NCBI GenBank assembly: GCA_030748435.1
Contig: JASMLZ010000018.1
Span: 1-64,000 of the forward strand
Origin: Gammaproteobacteria bacterium
Lineage (GTDB): Bacteria > Pseudomonadota > Gammaproteobacteria > Pseudomonadales > Balneatricaceae
Reading direction: 5' to 3'
Length of the DNA stretch: 64,000 bases
In this document: positions 26,536-36,415 of the stretch, in pieces
Layout of the letters: every line of letters starts with the position of its first letter
Numbering within the stretch: the stretch's first letter is position 1
The notes under the pieces: model-generated
The model's input: only the letters and a program-made list of their open reading frames with translations
What the model was told of the DNA's origin: nothing
Database searches by the model: none
Position numbers and translations under genes: made by a program

Positions 26536-27618
26536 CTAACGTAACTTAAGGGTCGCTAAACCAATAAGTACCAAAATTACAGTGATAATCCAAAAGCGCA
26601 CAATAATCCGCGGCTCAGGCCAACCTGAAAGTTCAAAATGGTGATGCAAAGGGGCCATGCGGAAAATACGTTTGCCAGTCAATTTAAACGAGCCTACCTG
26701 CAAAATGACCGATAATGTTTCAATCACAAAAATACCGCCCATAATTAGCAACACCAATTCCTGACGTACAATCACTGCAATCACTCCCAGAGCGGCCCCC
26801 AGAGACAGGGCACCGACATCACCCATAAAGACCTGAGCCGGATAGGTGTTAAACCACAGAAAACCCATGCCGGCGCCCACCATAGCGGCGCAAAATACCA
26901 CCAGCTCCCCTGAGCCTCGAATATAGGGAATATGCAGATATTCGGAAAACACAGAATGTCCGGTCAGGTAAGCAAAGACGCCCAGGGCAGCAGCTACCAA
27001 TACGGTCGGCAAGATCGCCAAACCGTCCAAACCATCAGTCAGGTTAACCGCATTAGAGGTACCGACAATAACAAAATAGGTAAACAGTATATAAAGTAAA
27101 CCCAAGTGCACGCTGACATCTTTAAAAAATGGCACAATCAGCTCCAACTCTTGTGGGTCCTGTGCGCTATAAAACAAAAACAAGGCCGCACCCATACCTC
27201 CTATGGACTGCCAAAAATACTTCCAGCGAGCTATTAACCCACGGGAATTTTTTTCGATGACCTTGCGGTAATCATCAACCCAACCGACCGTACCAAATAC
27301 AGCTGTGACAAAAATAGTGACCCAAATATAGCGATTATTCAGATCGCCCCAAAGTAAGGCACTAACGATAATAGCCACCAGAATCAAGGCACCACCCATA
27401 GTTGGCGTACCCGCTTTTACCAAATGACTTTGTGGCCCGTCATCGCGAATGGCTTGGCCAATCTGCTTAATTTGCAAATGCTTGATCATATAAGGACCAA
27501 TGGCCATAGCGATAAATAAAGCCGTAAGCACTCCCATGATGGCGCGCATGGTAAGGTACTGAAAGACCCCAAAAACAGTATAAAATTGTGATAAATATTC
27601 AGCCAACCATAAAAGCAT
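26536..27618 (-). CDS. mraY: Phospho-N-acetylmuramoyl-pentapeptide transferase
   Basis: A 360-residue, ten-helix membrane enzyme that transfers phospho-MurNAc-pentapeptide to undecaprenyl phosphate, making lipid I. Conserved blocks include the aspartate pair in [11 protein letters not shown] (about 130-140), [16 protein letters not shown] (about 194-209) with the catalytic Asp, and the histidine-rich [15 protein letters not shown] near 324-338. Length equals E. coli MraY (360). Confidence 0.98.
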   Translation of the reverse strand: MLLWLAEYLSQFYTVFGVFQYLTMRAIMGVLTALFIAMAIGPYMIKHLQIKQIGQAIRDDGPQSHLVKAGTPTMGGALILVAIIVSALLWGDLNNRYIWVTIFVTAVFGTVGWVDDYRKVIEKNSRGLIARWKYFWQSIGGMGAALFLFYSAQDPQELELIVPFFKDVSVHLGLLYILFTYFVIVGTSNAVNLTDGLDGLAILPTVLVAAALGVFAYLTGHSVFSEYLHIPYIRGSGELVVFCAAMVGAGMGFLWFNTYPAQVFMGDVGALSLGAALGVIAVIVRQELVLLIMGGIFVIETLSVILQVGSFKLTGKRIFRMAPLHHHFELSGWPEPRIIVRFWIITVILVLIGLATLKLR

Positions 27619-27621
27619 AGG

Positions 27622-28986
27622 TTATTGATCCTGTTGTAATAATAACTTCACTACGCGTTCCATACGACTCGAGCGCGAACCTTTCACCAAACAACTCAAA
27701 TTGTGCTTTGGCAAGGTTTGCAGGTATGGCACTACATCCGCTTGTGACGCCACCGCTATTGGATATTGGCCACCATCGGCAGCAAACTGATTGACAGCTG
27801 CCGCAACACGCGAGCCAACACCAATAAAATAAGTAATTCCAGCCTTGGCCGCATAACGTCCAAGGTCCATATGCAGACTATAAGAAGCCTCTCCAAGTTC
27901 CCGTAAATCACCTAAAATTAAACAGCTGGTACCACCCTGTTTTATCAACACATCGATGGCGGCCCGCACAGAAGAAGGATTGGCATTGTAGGTATCATCA
28001 ATGACCAATACATTATTGGCCAATTCATGGCGCACCAGACGGCCACGGTAAGCCTCGCATACCTCCAGGCCAGCTCTGATTTGTGCCAAGGTCAGTCCGG
28101 CAGCTGATGCAGCTGCGGCAGCAGCCAGCGCATTGGCTACATTGTGGCGACCAGATAATTGTAGATGCACAGGACATTCCTGCCCATCAATACAAAGAGC
28201 AAAATCACTACCCTCGGCGGCTACAATAAGATGCTTGGCGTGCACCCGCGCGGCACCATTGTCGACACTAAATGACCACACCTGACAACCATCTGCCAGT
28301 TGTCGCCAATAGTGATAGCTGGCATCATCCAGATTCAGTACAGCCTGACCACCAGCACCCAGAGAAGCAATGATTTCACCTTTCGCCTCAACCACACCTT
28401 TAAGGCCACCAAAGCCTGCCAAATGAGCATCCTGAGCATTATTCAGTACCGCAATCTGCGGTTGACCTATACGACAGGTATAAGCGATTTCACCAACATG
28501 ATTAGCTCCCAGTTCCAAGACCCGATAATCTATCCCCTGAGCCTGCATATTCATGATGGTAATAGGTACACCAATATCGTTATTCAGGTTACCCTGGGTC
28601 AATTCAACGGTACCGGCATGGGCCAAAATTTGCCCCAACATTTCTTTCACAGTGGTTTTGCCACTGCTACCCGTTACCGCTAACCACAAACCAGACATCT
28701 GCTGACGCCGAAAACGCGCCAGATCGGCCAAAGCTATACGGGTATCAGCAACCAGTATTTGGGCCAGATCAGTATCAATCTCAGTGCTAACCAGAGCGCC
28801 CACGGCACCTTTTTGCTGCGCCTGAGCAATAAACTCGTGACCATCAAAATTGGGCCCCACCAGGGCCACAAACAGGTCACCGACCTGCAGTGTGCGGGTA
28901 TCTGTGGATATACGAGTAAAGCTTACGTCAGCGGTGACTTTGCGCGCTCGCAATGGCGCGCTTAATTGCTTCAAGTGCAGTTTCAT
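27622..28986 (-). CDS. murF: UDP-MurNAc-tripeptide--D-alanyl-D-alanine ligase
   Basis: A 454-residue Mur ligase adding D-Ala-D-Ala. ATP loop AVTGSSGKTTVKEML (about 103-117), NLNNDIGVP substrate motif, LELGANHVGEI and the C-terminal VLVIDDTYNANPSSVRAA motif, which is diagnostic for MurF over MurE/MurC. It overlaps the end of murE by 4 nt and is followed by mraY after 3 nt. Confidence 0.97.
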   Translation of the reverse strand: MKLHLKQLSAPLRARKVTADVSFTRISTDTRTLQVGDLFVALVGPNFDGHEFIAQAQQKGAVGALVSTEIDTDLAQILVADTRIALADLARFRRQQMSGLWLAVTGSSGKTTVKEMLGQILAHAGTVELTQGNLNNDIGVPITIMNMQAQGIDYRVLELGANHVGEIAYTCRIGQPQIAVLNNAQDAHLAGFGGLKGVVEAKGEIIASLGAGGQAVLNLDDASYHYWRQLADGCQVWSFSVDNGAARVHAKHLIVAAEGSDFALCIDGQECPVHLQLSGRHNVANALAAAAAASAAGLTLAQIRAGLEVCEAYRGRLVRHELANNVLVIDDTYNANPSSVRAAIDVLIKQGGTSCLILGDLRELGEASYSLHMDLGRYAAKAGITYFIGVGSRVAAAVNQFAADGGQYPIAVASQADVVPYLQTLPKHNLSCLVKGSRSSRMERVVKLLLQQDQ

Positions 28987-30485
28987 GGGGCCAACTCCTG
29001 TAAGAGGTTGGCGACCTGGGTACGATCACTGAATGCTTGCCGCTGGCCGGCTATTTCCTGATAGTCTTCATGCCCCTTACCTGCCACTAACACAATATCA
29101 CCGGGCTGCGCCTTATGTAGAGCAAAATCCAGGGCTCCTTTACGGTCACTGATAACCTTTACCTTATCAAGGTTGGTAAAGCCTGCCTGTATTTGCTGAA
29201 TAATAGCCGCGCTATCCTCAAACCGGGGATTATCATCGGTCACCACAATCTGGTCAGCCCATTGCTCAGCCACTTGCGCCATTAACGGCCGCTTACCTTG
29301 ATCACGATCACCGCCACAGCCAAAGACACACCATAACTGTCCTGTGTGCAGATGCTGGCGGGTTGCCTGTAACGCCGCTTGCAAGGCATCCGGTGTATGC
29401 GCATAGTCAACAATCACAGTCAGACCCGTCGCTGCAGCATATTTTTCCATGCGCCCGGCAACGGCATGCAAAGTGTTTAAAGCGTATTGCATGTCAGCTA
29501 AGCTATAATCCATTGCCAAGAGCACACCAATGGTTGCCAACAGGTTACTAAGGTTAAACTCGCCATAGAGACCAGTAGCCAGCTCTAGCTGACCCAAAGG
29601 CGTGGTTACTTTGGCTACCAGGCCGCGTGAGGTATAGCGCACAGCACTGGCGCTGATAACAGCCTCAGGGGTTGTGCGTCGTGTAGTGTAGGTCCACAAC
29701 TGCACATCTGCTGCCATCTGTTCAACCAACACTTTGCCAAATTCATCATCAATATTAATAACAGCATGTTGCAGGCCCGGCCAGCTAAATAGCATTGCCT
29801 TGGCCTGAGCATAAGCCTGCATACTACCGTGATAATCAAGGTGATCTCTACTCAGATTAGACAGCACCGCAATATGAAACTGACAACCGCTTACACGCCC
29901 CTGATGCAGTCCATGAGATGACACTTCCATAGCACAAGCTTGTGCACCTTGGGCCTGCATCTGTGCCAGTATAGCTTGTACCGAGACAGCATCAGGTGTG
30001 GTATTGGGGCCGGGAACCAGATGCTTGAGCAAACCATTGCCTGTGGTACCAATAACGCCACATGTGCGACCCAAATTTGAACATGCCTGGGCCACATAAT
30101 GGCTAATACTGGTTTTGCCATTGGTACCAGTAATGCCCGTTAATAGCAGCTTGGCACTCGACTCGCCTAACACCCGAGCCGCCAGTTTGCCTTGTTGTTG
30201 TGCCAATTGCTTTACGGCCACAATAGGCACAGTGAAGTTGGATGTTGCTACCAGTTGTAACTGGGTTTCATCAATAGCCACCACAGCAGCCTGTTTCGAT
30301 TGCGCCTCGGCAATAAAACTGTGCAACCGCTGCGGGTCCCCTACGCAGGCAATAAACAGGTCACCTGCCACCACCTGCCGGCTGTCCGATGTAACACCAG
30401 TGACCAGCACATCTGTTGCCACTGGGTCCCACCCCAGTGACTGCCAGACAGCTGCCAAACTTGTTGCTTGCACACCCAACTCCAC
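28983..30485 (-). CDS. murE: UDP-MurNAc-L-Ala-D-Glu--meso-diaminopimelate ligase
   Basis: A 500-residue Mur ligase adding the third stem residue. ATP loop TGITGTNGKTSISHYV, and the amino-acid specificity motif reads DNPR (in VVTDDNPRFED), the form that selects meso-diaminopimelate instead of lysine, so the wall is of the usual Gram-negative A1-gamma type. The VDYAHTPDAL motif precedes it. The start lies 2 nt after ftsI. Confidence 0.97.
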   Translation of the reverse strand: MELGVQATSLAAVWQSLGWDPVATDVLVTGVTSDSRQVVAGDLFIACVGDPQRLHSFIAEAQSKQAAVVAIDETQLQLVATSNFTVPIVAVKQLAQQQGKLAARVLGESSAKLLLTGITGTNGKTSISHYVAQACSNLGRTCGVIGTTGNGLLKHLVPGPNTTPDAVSVQAILAQMQAQGAQACAMEVSSHGLHQGRVSGCQFHIAVLSNLSRDHLDYHGSMQAYAQAKAMLFSWPGLQHAVINIDDEFGKVLVEQMAADVQLWTYTTRRTTPEAVISASAVRYTSRGLVAKVTTPLGQLELATGLYGEFNLSNLLATIGVLLAMDYSLADMQYALNTLHAVAGRMEKYAAATGLTVIVDYAHTPDALQAALQATRQHLHTGQLWCVFGCGGDRDQGKRPLMAQVAEQWADQIVVTDDNPRFEDSAAIIQQIQAGFTNLDKVKVISDRKGALDFALHKAQPGDIVLVAGKGHEDYQEIAGQRQAFSDRTQVANLLQELAP

Positions 30486-30487
30486 TG

Positions 30488-32164
30488 TTATCCTTGATTT
30501 GGCGCCAGATTATCTGGTGCCACATTTAATAAACGTAAACTCTCAGCCATGATGCGACTAAATACCGGCGCCGCTACTTCACCTCCGTAATACTGTTCAC
30601 CCTGTGGCTGATCAACCACCACCACACAAACCAGCCGGGGCCGGCTAGCCGGGGCCATACCAGCAAAAATAGCTGTATAGGCTTCATCTTCGTAGCCACC
30701 CGTTTTGCCAGTCTTATGCACAGTACCCGTCTTGCCGGCTACCCGATAAGATGGCACCCGAGCGCGGGTCCCTGTACCACCCAACCTGGTTACGGTTTCC
30801 ATCATGGCAACCACTTGCTGGGCCTGTTGCGCAGGCATAATACGCTCAGCTTCTGGCACCTCATCCAGCTTCAATAAAGACACGGGGCGTTTAAGACCAT
30901 GACTGGCCAACACTGAGTAGGCGGCGGCCAGCTGCATGGGGGTTACGGCAATACCATAGCCATAGGCCATAGTTGCCAGATTTAACGGATGCCATTTGGC
31001 ATAATTAGGCAGTACTCCTACACTTTCACCGGGAAAACCACTACCTGTATCCTGACCTATGCCAAAGCTGTAAAAGGTATCCCGCAGACTGTGTTCGGGC
31101 ATGGACATGGCCAATTTGGTAACACCAACATTACTGGACTTGGTAATAATGCTGGTCATATCCAGGACACCATAGTTGCGATGATCACGAATACTCTTAC
31201 CTTTGATACGAATAAAGCCGGGGCTGGTATCAACTTCGCTGTCAACAGTATACTGGCCACTCATCAAAGCGGCTGATACCGTGAGAGGCTTCACCGTCGA
31301 GCCAGGTTCAACCACATCAGTTAAAGCACGATTGCGCAGGCTATCAATGGCCATATTTTTGCGGTTATTAGGGTTATAAGAGGGTTGGTTTACCATGGCC
31401 AGCACCTCACCCGTTTGCACATCCAAGATAACTGCTGCAGCGGACTTGGCCTGATGTGATTGCACCACTGCTTTTAATTCTCGATAAGCCACATACTGCA
31501 TACGCAAATCAATACTCAAGGTCAGATCTTTGCCAGGCTGTGCTGCCTGCAAAATGCGCAGATCTTCAACCGTACGTCCCTGACGGTCTTTTTTCACTAA
31601 TTTACGACCACTTTGGGCCCGCAACCAGTCTTCATAGGCCAGCTCCAAGCCCTCCTGACCACGATCATCAACATTGTTAAACCCAACCAGATGAGTAGCC
31701 ACCTCGCCCGCTGGGTAGTAGCGCTGAAATTCTCGTTGGCCGTACACGCCAGTTATATTCTTGGCCAATATAGCTTGTGCCTGATCCGGGTTCATTTGCC
31801 GGCGCAAGTACATAAACTCTTTGTTACTCATGCTGGTCAAACGCGCATTAAGCTTGTCAATATCCAAATCCAAAGCAATGGCTACATGCAAAGCCTCTTC
31901 TGAACCCGCCAACAACTCTTGTGGATGGGCCCATAAACTGACCACTGGAGCACTGATCGCCAAAGCCTTGCCATTGCGATCAAGCACCATTCCACGATGG
32001 GCAACCAAAGGCACTGTGCGTTCCATACGCGCATCACCCTGTCGTTGCAAAAAACTGCGTTCAGTCAGATTGAGGTCCACCAGACGCCATGCCACCAATC
32101 CAGCCGCCACTGACAGTAGCAGCCAAATAAAACGCATGCGCCAAGGATATTCAATCTGGTTCAT
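30488..32164 (-). CDS. ftsI: Septal transpeptidase FtsI (PBP3)
   Basis: A 558-residue class B penicillin-binding protein cross-linking septal peptidoglycan. One membrane anchor lies at about 11-30. Active-site motifs: STVK at 289-292 (nucleophile Ser289), SSN at 343-345 and KTG at 478-480. The non-catalytic pedestal with RGMVLDRNGKALAIS (about 57-71) is the partner-binding region. It overlaps ftsL by 4 nt. Length fits pseudomonad PBP3 (579). Confidence 0.98.
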   Translation of the reverse strand: MNQIEYPWRMRFIWLLLSVAAGLVAWRLVDLNLTERSFLQRQGDARMERTVPLVAHRGMVLDRNGKALAISAPVVSLWAHPQELLAGSEEALHVAIALDLDIDKLNARLTSMSNKEFMYLRRQMNPDQAQAILAKNITGVYGQREFQRYYPAGEVATHLVGFNNVDDRGQEGLELAYEDWLRAQSGRKLVKKDRQGRTVEDLRILQAAQPGKDLTLSIDLRMQYVAYRELKAVVQSHQAKSAAAVILDVQTGEVLAMVNQPSYNPNNRKNMAIDSLRNRALTDVVEPGSTVKPLTVSAALMSGQYTVDSEVDTSPGFIRIKGKSIRDHRNYGVLDMTSIITKSSNVGVTKLAMSMPEHSLRDTFYSFGIGQDTGSGFPGESVGVLPNYAKWHPLNLATMAYGYGIAVTPMQLAAAYSVLASHGLKRPVSLLKLDEVPEAERIMPAQQAQQVVAMMETVTRLGGTGTRARVPSYRVAGKTGTVHKTGKTGGYEDEAYTAIFAGMAPASRPRLVCVVVVDQPQGEQYYGGEVAAPVFSRIMAESLRLLNVAPDNLAPNQG

Positions 32165-32490
32165 GGCTGCCTCGCCATAATCACATCTGAGGCCGGTGGC
32201 ACGTGCATTTGCAGTTGCTCACTAACCAAGTTTTCAACGCGGTTATAGGCACTCCAAGCACTTTGTTCAAGTAATAGCTGTCCCCATTCTTCTTGCATGG
32301 CATCGCGTTGTTGATGCATCAGGTGAAGCTCATTAACCAACACACGCTTTTCAAAGGAACTGTAAATCACCAGTTGCGCACTAGACACCAACAGCACCAA
32401 ACAAACAAAGATCAGCACTAAGATGTAAGCCTGAGCTTTGCGACTGGCTTTTAACAATAAACCATTAAGGGCATAGCTGATATCTTTCAT
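32161..32490 (-). CDS. ftsL: Cell division protein FtsL
   Basis: A 109-residue bitopic protein with one transmembrane helix (about 20-42) and a periplasmic coiled coil carrying heptad leucines (about 45-95). It forms the FtsQLB complex that activates FtsWI. The sequence is poorly conserved; assignment rests on size, topology and position between rsmH and ftsI, with 4-nt overlaps on both sides. Confidence 0.93.
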   Translation of the reverse strand: MKDISYALNGLLLKASRKAQAYILVLIFVCLVLLVSSAQLVIYSSFEKRVLVNELHLMHQQRDAMQEEWGQLLLEQSAWSAYNRVENLVSEQLQMHVPPASDVIMARQP

Positions 32491-33425
32491 GCCAGCTTCT
32501 CCGCTACACGCATAACGGCACTGCGGGCACGAGGATTAGCTTGCACTTCCTCCTGACCTGGCTTGCGAGCTTTACCTAATAGCTTGAGACGACGTTGCAA
32601 CATATCTTCAGTGACCGGCAAGCCAGGTGGCAAGTGAGTGTCACCCTTGGCTTGTTTGCGCATAAAGCGTTTGACAATACGGTCTTCCAAAGAGTGAAAG
32701 CTGATGATAACTAGCCGACCACCTGGCTTTAATACCTCCAGAGCAGCCTGTAAACCATCTTCCAGATCCGCAAGTTCACGATTAATATGAATACGAATAC
32801 CCTGAAAAGCGCGGGTAGCCGGGTGCTTGCCTTTTTCCCACTTTGGATTGGCGGCGCTGATAATTTCAGCCAACTGTTTGGTACGCGTAATAGGTTGTTT
32901 GCTACGTTGCTCAATAATCGCTCTGGCCATACGCCGCGAAAATCTTTCTTCGCCATAATGATATAAAGCATCGGCAATTTCATCTGCCTCGGCATGCTGG
33001 AGCCATTGGGCCGCAGACTCACCCTGTTCCGGGTTCATACGCATATCCAACGGGCCATCATGCATAAAGCTAAAACCGCGCTCCGGATCATCCAATTGCG
33101 GCGACGAGACCCCTAAATCGAGCAGCACACCATCCACCATACCGCACCAACCACGTTGTTCTGAAACCTGCTGCAGATTAGCGAAGGAGGTCTGTGCTAT
33201 TTGTAAGCGCGCATCCTGGTCACCCATCGCCGTGGCGGCGGCAATAGCCTGTGGATCCTTATCAAAAGCCTGCAGTTGACCTTGCAAACCCAAACCCTGC
33301 AAGATAAGACTACTATGCCCTCCCCTACCAAAAGTACCATCTATATAGCGCCCATGGGGATCCTGAAGCAGCAATTCCACTGCCTCATCCAACAGCACTG
33401 ACTTATGTTTGTAATTGTCTGCCAT
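32487..33425 (-). CDS. rsmH: 16S rRNA (cytosine1402-N4)-methyltransferase
   Basis: A 312-residue SAM-dependent methyltransferase modifying C1402 in the decoding centre. Motif I is [12 protein letters not shown] (about 27-38), followed by [33 protein letters not shown] split across about 98-132, both diagnostic of the MraW family. [13 protein letters not shown] lies near the C-terminus. It partners functionally with RsmI, encoded at 36416-37261, which methylates the ribose of the same nucleotide. Confidence 0.98.
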   Translation of the reverse strand: MADNYKHKSVLLDEAVELLLQDPHGRYIDGTFGRGGHSSLILQGLGLQGQLQAFDKDPQAIAAATAMGDQDARLQIAQTSFANLQQVSEQRGWCGMVDGVLLDLGVSSPQLDDPERGFSFMHDGPLDMRMNPEQGESAAQWLQHAEADEIADALYHYGEERFSRRMARAIIEQRSKQPITRTKQLAEIISAANPKWEKGKHPATRAFQGIRIHINRELADLEDGLQAALEVLKPGGRLVIISFHSLEDRIVKRFMRKQAKGDTHLPPGLPVTEDMLQRRLKLLGKARKPGQEEVQANPRARSAVMRVAEKLA

Positions 33426-33451
33426 AATTAACGCAACGATTTAAGTCCCGG

Positions 33452-33907
33452 TTAAAGTGATAATTCGTGCAAGGCATCTGGCAGCTCGCTAGACTCACTA
33501 GCTATCTGCAAATACTCATCTCGCCGCCCGTTCCATAGAGATTCGCTCCACAATTCAATCTTCTTGCCTTGGCCCAGCAAAATCGCCTTCTTGTCCAGTT
33601 GTGCATAATCACGTAACACAGCTGGCAAAAGAATACGGCCATTGCCATCCAGTTCAACATCCGTTGCATGGCCAATTAACAAGCGCTGAATACGCCGAGC
33701 CGCAGGGTTGAAACTGGGTAATTGCTCAAGTTTGGCTTGGATAAGCTCCCATTCCGGGAGGGGATAAATCATTAAGCAAGCTTCTTCAGTATCAATGGTA
33801 ATTACCAACTTGCCGGCAGAGACACTGGTAAACATGTCACGAAAGCGCACAGGCATAGCCATACGACCTTTCGCATCAATGTTAATTGTCACTGCACCAC
33901 GGAACAT
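33452..33907 (-). CDS. mraZ: Transcriptional regulator MraZ
   Basis: A 151-residue protein with two AbrB-like SpoVT domains, each with the DxxGR core (INIDAKGRMAMP near 7-18 and VELDGNGRILLP near 87-98). MraZ forms rings and binds repeated GTGGG-type boxes in its own promoter to repress the division operon. The ATG at 33907 (AAGGTAGG upstream) gives the canonical MFRGAV start; an earlier ATG at 33949 lies inside the operator region and is unlikely. It is the first gene of the dcw cluster. Confidence 0.97.
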   Translation of the reverse strand: MFRGAVTINIDAKGRMAMPVRFRDMFTSVSAGKLVITIDTEEACLMIYPLPEWELIQAKLEQLPSFNPAARRIQRLLIGHATDVELDGNGRILLPAVLRDYAQLDKKAILLGQGKKIELWSESLWNGRRDEYLQIASESSELPDALHELSL

Positions 33908-33945
33908 GAAACCTACCTTATTAAGCCAATAAATGGGCCATAAAA

Positions 33946-34004
33946 CCACTTTAACCCACTTTTCTCCACTCTCAGAGTTTATTCATGGTTAGGCAAGATT
34001 GCAA
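33946..34004 (-). promoter_or_regulatory. mraZ promoter and MraZ boxes
   Basis: On the minus strand, TTGCAA (33999-34004) and TAAACT (33976-33981) are spaced by 17 bp. Directly downstream come three direct repeats with an exact 10-bp period, GTGG-AGAAAA, GTGG-GTTAAA and GTGG (33966-33969, 33956-33959, 33946-33949). They match the known MraZ operator pattern of GTGGG repeats one helical turn apart. This explains autorepression of the whole dcw operon. Confidence 0.8.
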
Positions 34005-34328
34005 GCGCATTGAAAAATATATTCTATAAAGAAAACGAGGGAAGATCTGAACAATTGATAAATTCTATACTATATTCGGGACTGTCTTTGCGGACGTAGC
34101 ATGGTAATCGCTGGCAACAGGCATTAACAGCAAGAAATTGCTATGTTCCTGGGCTCCTCGCAATGCGGCATTTTGGCACACTGGTTTTATAGAGCGGAAA
34201 CACTATAAAATGGCATAAAGAAAAGGGAGGGATTCTTTTGCTTCACAAGGCACTCATTGCGGCGCATAGTGGTGGCTGGCTATGGGCAAAATGAGCAACC
34301 CAGTGAAGTGCAAAAATAACCGCTTTTA
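34005..34328. other. Intergenic region between GntR gene and mraZ promoter
   Basis: About 320 bp with no convincing gene. A perfect 8-bp inverted repeat (TTTTATAG at 34185-34192, complement at 34203-34210) stands out. Downstream of it, on the plus strand, a strong GGGAGG precedes a TTG-started 18-codon frame (34238-34294); I do not call it a gene. Confidence 0.4.
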
Positions 34329-35012
34329 TCATGTCATTTTATAGTGCTTGCGCTCTATATGCAGCACCTGACTCGGCACCAAAAGATGGGATTTGATCAA
34401 TCTTGTCGCCTTGACCACATCTCGCTGTAACAGGTATTGCACCAGATCTTCATGTTCTTTTTGGTTAACATCAAACGCCGCATGACCAGCATTATGACGC
34501 AACCATAAATTACGGTAGCGAGATGCTTTCTCATACAAAGCCCAACGTGCCTGTAGCAATTGTTGCGACCCACAACCCGCAACAATCGATAAATGAAATG
34601 CCTGATGTAATTGTTCCCAGTCCTGCATATTACCCGCCATCAACAGCCCGGCATTAGCTTGCAGACGATGTGCAGCAGCGATGATTCCAGCTTCCCAAGC
34701 ATCATCACCGCGGACAATAGCCAGTTCCACACACAGAGCTTCCAGATGCGCGCGAGCATCATAGATATCCAACATCTCTGCCTGACTGACAGGATGCACT
34801 CGATAACCCCGTTGATCTTCAGCAATCACCAATTGCTCTACTATCAGTTGTGAAAGAGCTTCTCTAAGCGGGTTGACCCCCACTCCGTAATGAGCCTTTA
34901 GAGCAGCCATTTTTAGCTTTTGGCCAGGTTCAAAATGCCCGGCAAGGATGTCTTGCTTCAGTCGTTGCATAACCTTGGCGGCGGAGTTTGCTTTACTCAC
35001 GTATTTATCCAA
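34329..35012 (-). CDS. GntR family transcriptional regulator (FCD subfamily)
   Basis: A 227-residue regulator. The N-terminal winged helix (about 10-75) has the GntR pattern, with ILAGHFEPGQKL leading into a recognition helix with NPLREALSQL. The all-helical C-terminal FCD domain (about 85-215) has the metal/ligand residues expected: Asp/Glu in IYDARAHLEALC and histidines in HQAFH and KEHEDLV. Such proteins sense small organic acids and usually repress a neighbouring catabolic operon, but no such operon is adjacent here, so its targets are unknown. Confidence 0.88.
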   Translation of the reverse strand: MDKYVSKANSAAKVMQRLKQDILAGHFEPGQKLKMAALKAHYGVGVNPLREALSQLIVEQLVIAEDQRGYRVHPVSQAEMLDIYDARAHLEALCVELAIVRGDDAWEAGIIAAAHRLQANAGLLMAGNMQDWEQLHQAFHLSIVAGCGSQQLLQARWALYEKASRYRNLWLRHNAGHAAFDVNQKEHEDLVQYLLQRDVVKATRLIKSHLLVPSQVLHIERKHYKMT

Positions 35013-35045
35013 ACATAGATATGGTTAACACCAGTTATTGTATCA

Positions 35046-35831
35046 CTAAGCAGCAAGGTTCAGCACCAAGTTACCAGCATGCGCCTGCAACCACTGTTTT
35101 GCAGATCGGTAGTCGGGGCAATAACGGGATACCATTTGCCAAAACTCCCGACCATGATGCATATAGCGCAAATGACACATTTCGTGCACCACAACATAGT
35201 CAAACACATATTCAGGCGCCAGCGCCAATAAGTAGTTAAACTTCAGCACACCGTTAGCATTACAACTTCCCCAGCGCGAGCGAAAACGCCGCACCTCAAT
35301 ACGGGCAGGGGGACGACACAAGTCAGCATTCATAACCTGCTGCCAATAGGTCACTCTGCGTTCAGCAAATGCCCGCGCCTGATCCTTATACCAACTTTCC
35401 AGCAACCTTAGCTGGCAGGCTTTACTGGTTTGGCGGCTGGTAACTGCCATTATCAACTGAGTATCTTTGACCTCAATGTAGTGACGCTTGGTAACTCGCA
35501 CAGACAATACCAGCTGTTGATCAAATAAAGGCCATAACTCGCCTGTTTGCAGTTTGCGCATGGGGGGTTCAGGCAAGGCCAGTTGTGCTGCCTGCTTGGC
35601 TGCCAACCAATCCAAACGAGCCGATACCACCTCGGTGAGGGTACGTTTTGATAGACCGTAGGGAACCTGTAAGGTAATAACACCATTTTGTACTTTAAAA
35701 CCAATACTACGCCGGCGCTTACTAACATTTATAGCGCAAGTTAGTTGGCCTATGCGCCAAACAGGCTGCGCTTGTAGCAGGTAATCAGAGGGGGGCGAAA
35801 ATAAAGACATAGTGGGTATGCTAAATAGCAA
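35046..35831 (-). CDS. YgjP-like zinc-metallohydrolase (DUF45/SprT-like)
   Basis: A 261-residue protein. The zincin motif is HEMCH (in YVVVHEMCHLRYMHHGREFW, about 220-239), with a third ligand histidine in the following segment. The preceding RSRWGSCNANGVLKFNYLL is the hallmark of the YgjP/DUF45 family. Members look like proteases structurally; proposed activities vary and the cellular substrate is not firmly known. It lies directly upstream, in + orientation terms, of the RNase P RNA gene on the same strand. Confidence 0.85.
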   Translation of the reverse strand: MLFSIPTMSLFSPPSDYLLQAQPVWRIGQLTCAINVSKRRRSIGFKVQNGVITLQVPYGLSKRTLTEVVSARLDWLAAKQAAQLALPEPPMRKLQTGELWPLFDQQLVLSVRVTKRHYIEVKDTQLIMAVTSRQTSKACQLRLLESWYKDQARAFAERRVTYWQQVMNADLCRPPARIEVRRFRSRWGSCNANGVLKFNYLLALAPEYVFDYVVVHEMCHLRYMHHGREFWQMVSRYCPDYRSAKQWLQAHAGNLVLNLAA

Positions 35832-35854
35832 GGGTTATTTATTGCAAGCAAGGA

Positions 35855-36208
<354 letters not shown>

Positions 36209-36294
36209 AGGCGGCAATATAGCGGCCTTGCAAGATAATTACAAGGTTTTTAGGTTAATTGACGTATTACTTGTGGGTTGGAGTGTGGGCCGGG

Positions 36295-36378
36295 CTGTAG
36301 GTTGGACTCAGCGTGCCCCGTGAGCATAGCGAATGCTTTGGGTATCAGTCCAACAAGTCGGGTTAAAACCCGACCTAA
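36295..36378 (+). repeat. REP-like dispersed repeat, copy A
   Basis: A repeat related to 52361-52464 in inverted orientation. Its 48-bp core (36304-36351), bounded by GGACT and AGTCC, differs from the other copy at 2 positions. It is followed by the perfect dyad GTCGGGTT-AA-AACCCGAC (36357-36374), and a degraded partner of the dyad (GGGTTAAAATCC) lies at 36391-36402. It is located between rnpB and the 3' end of rsmI. Confidence 0.75.
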
Positions 36379-36415
36379 ACCAATATTGTAGGGTTAAAAT
36401 CCGATCTATATAAAG

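Noticed and set aside
34238-34294. 18-codon plus-strand frame after a strong GGGAGG
   Set aside because: Very short, TTG start, no family resemblance and no clear promoter; kept only as a remark.
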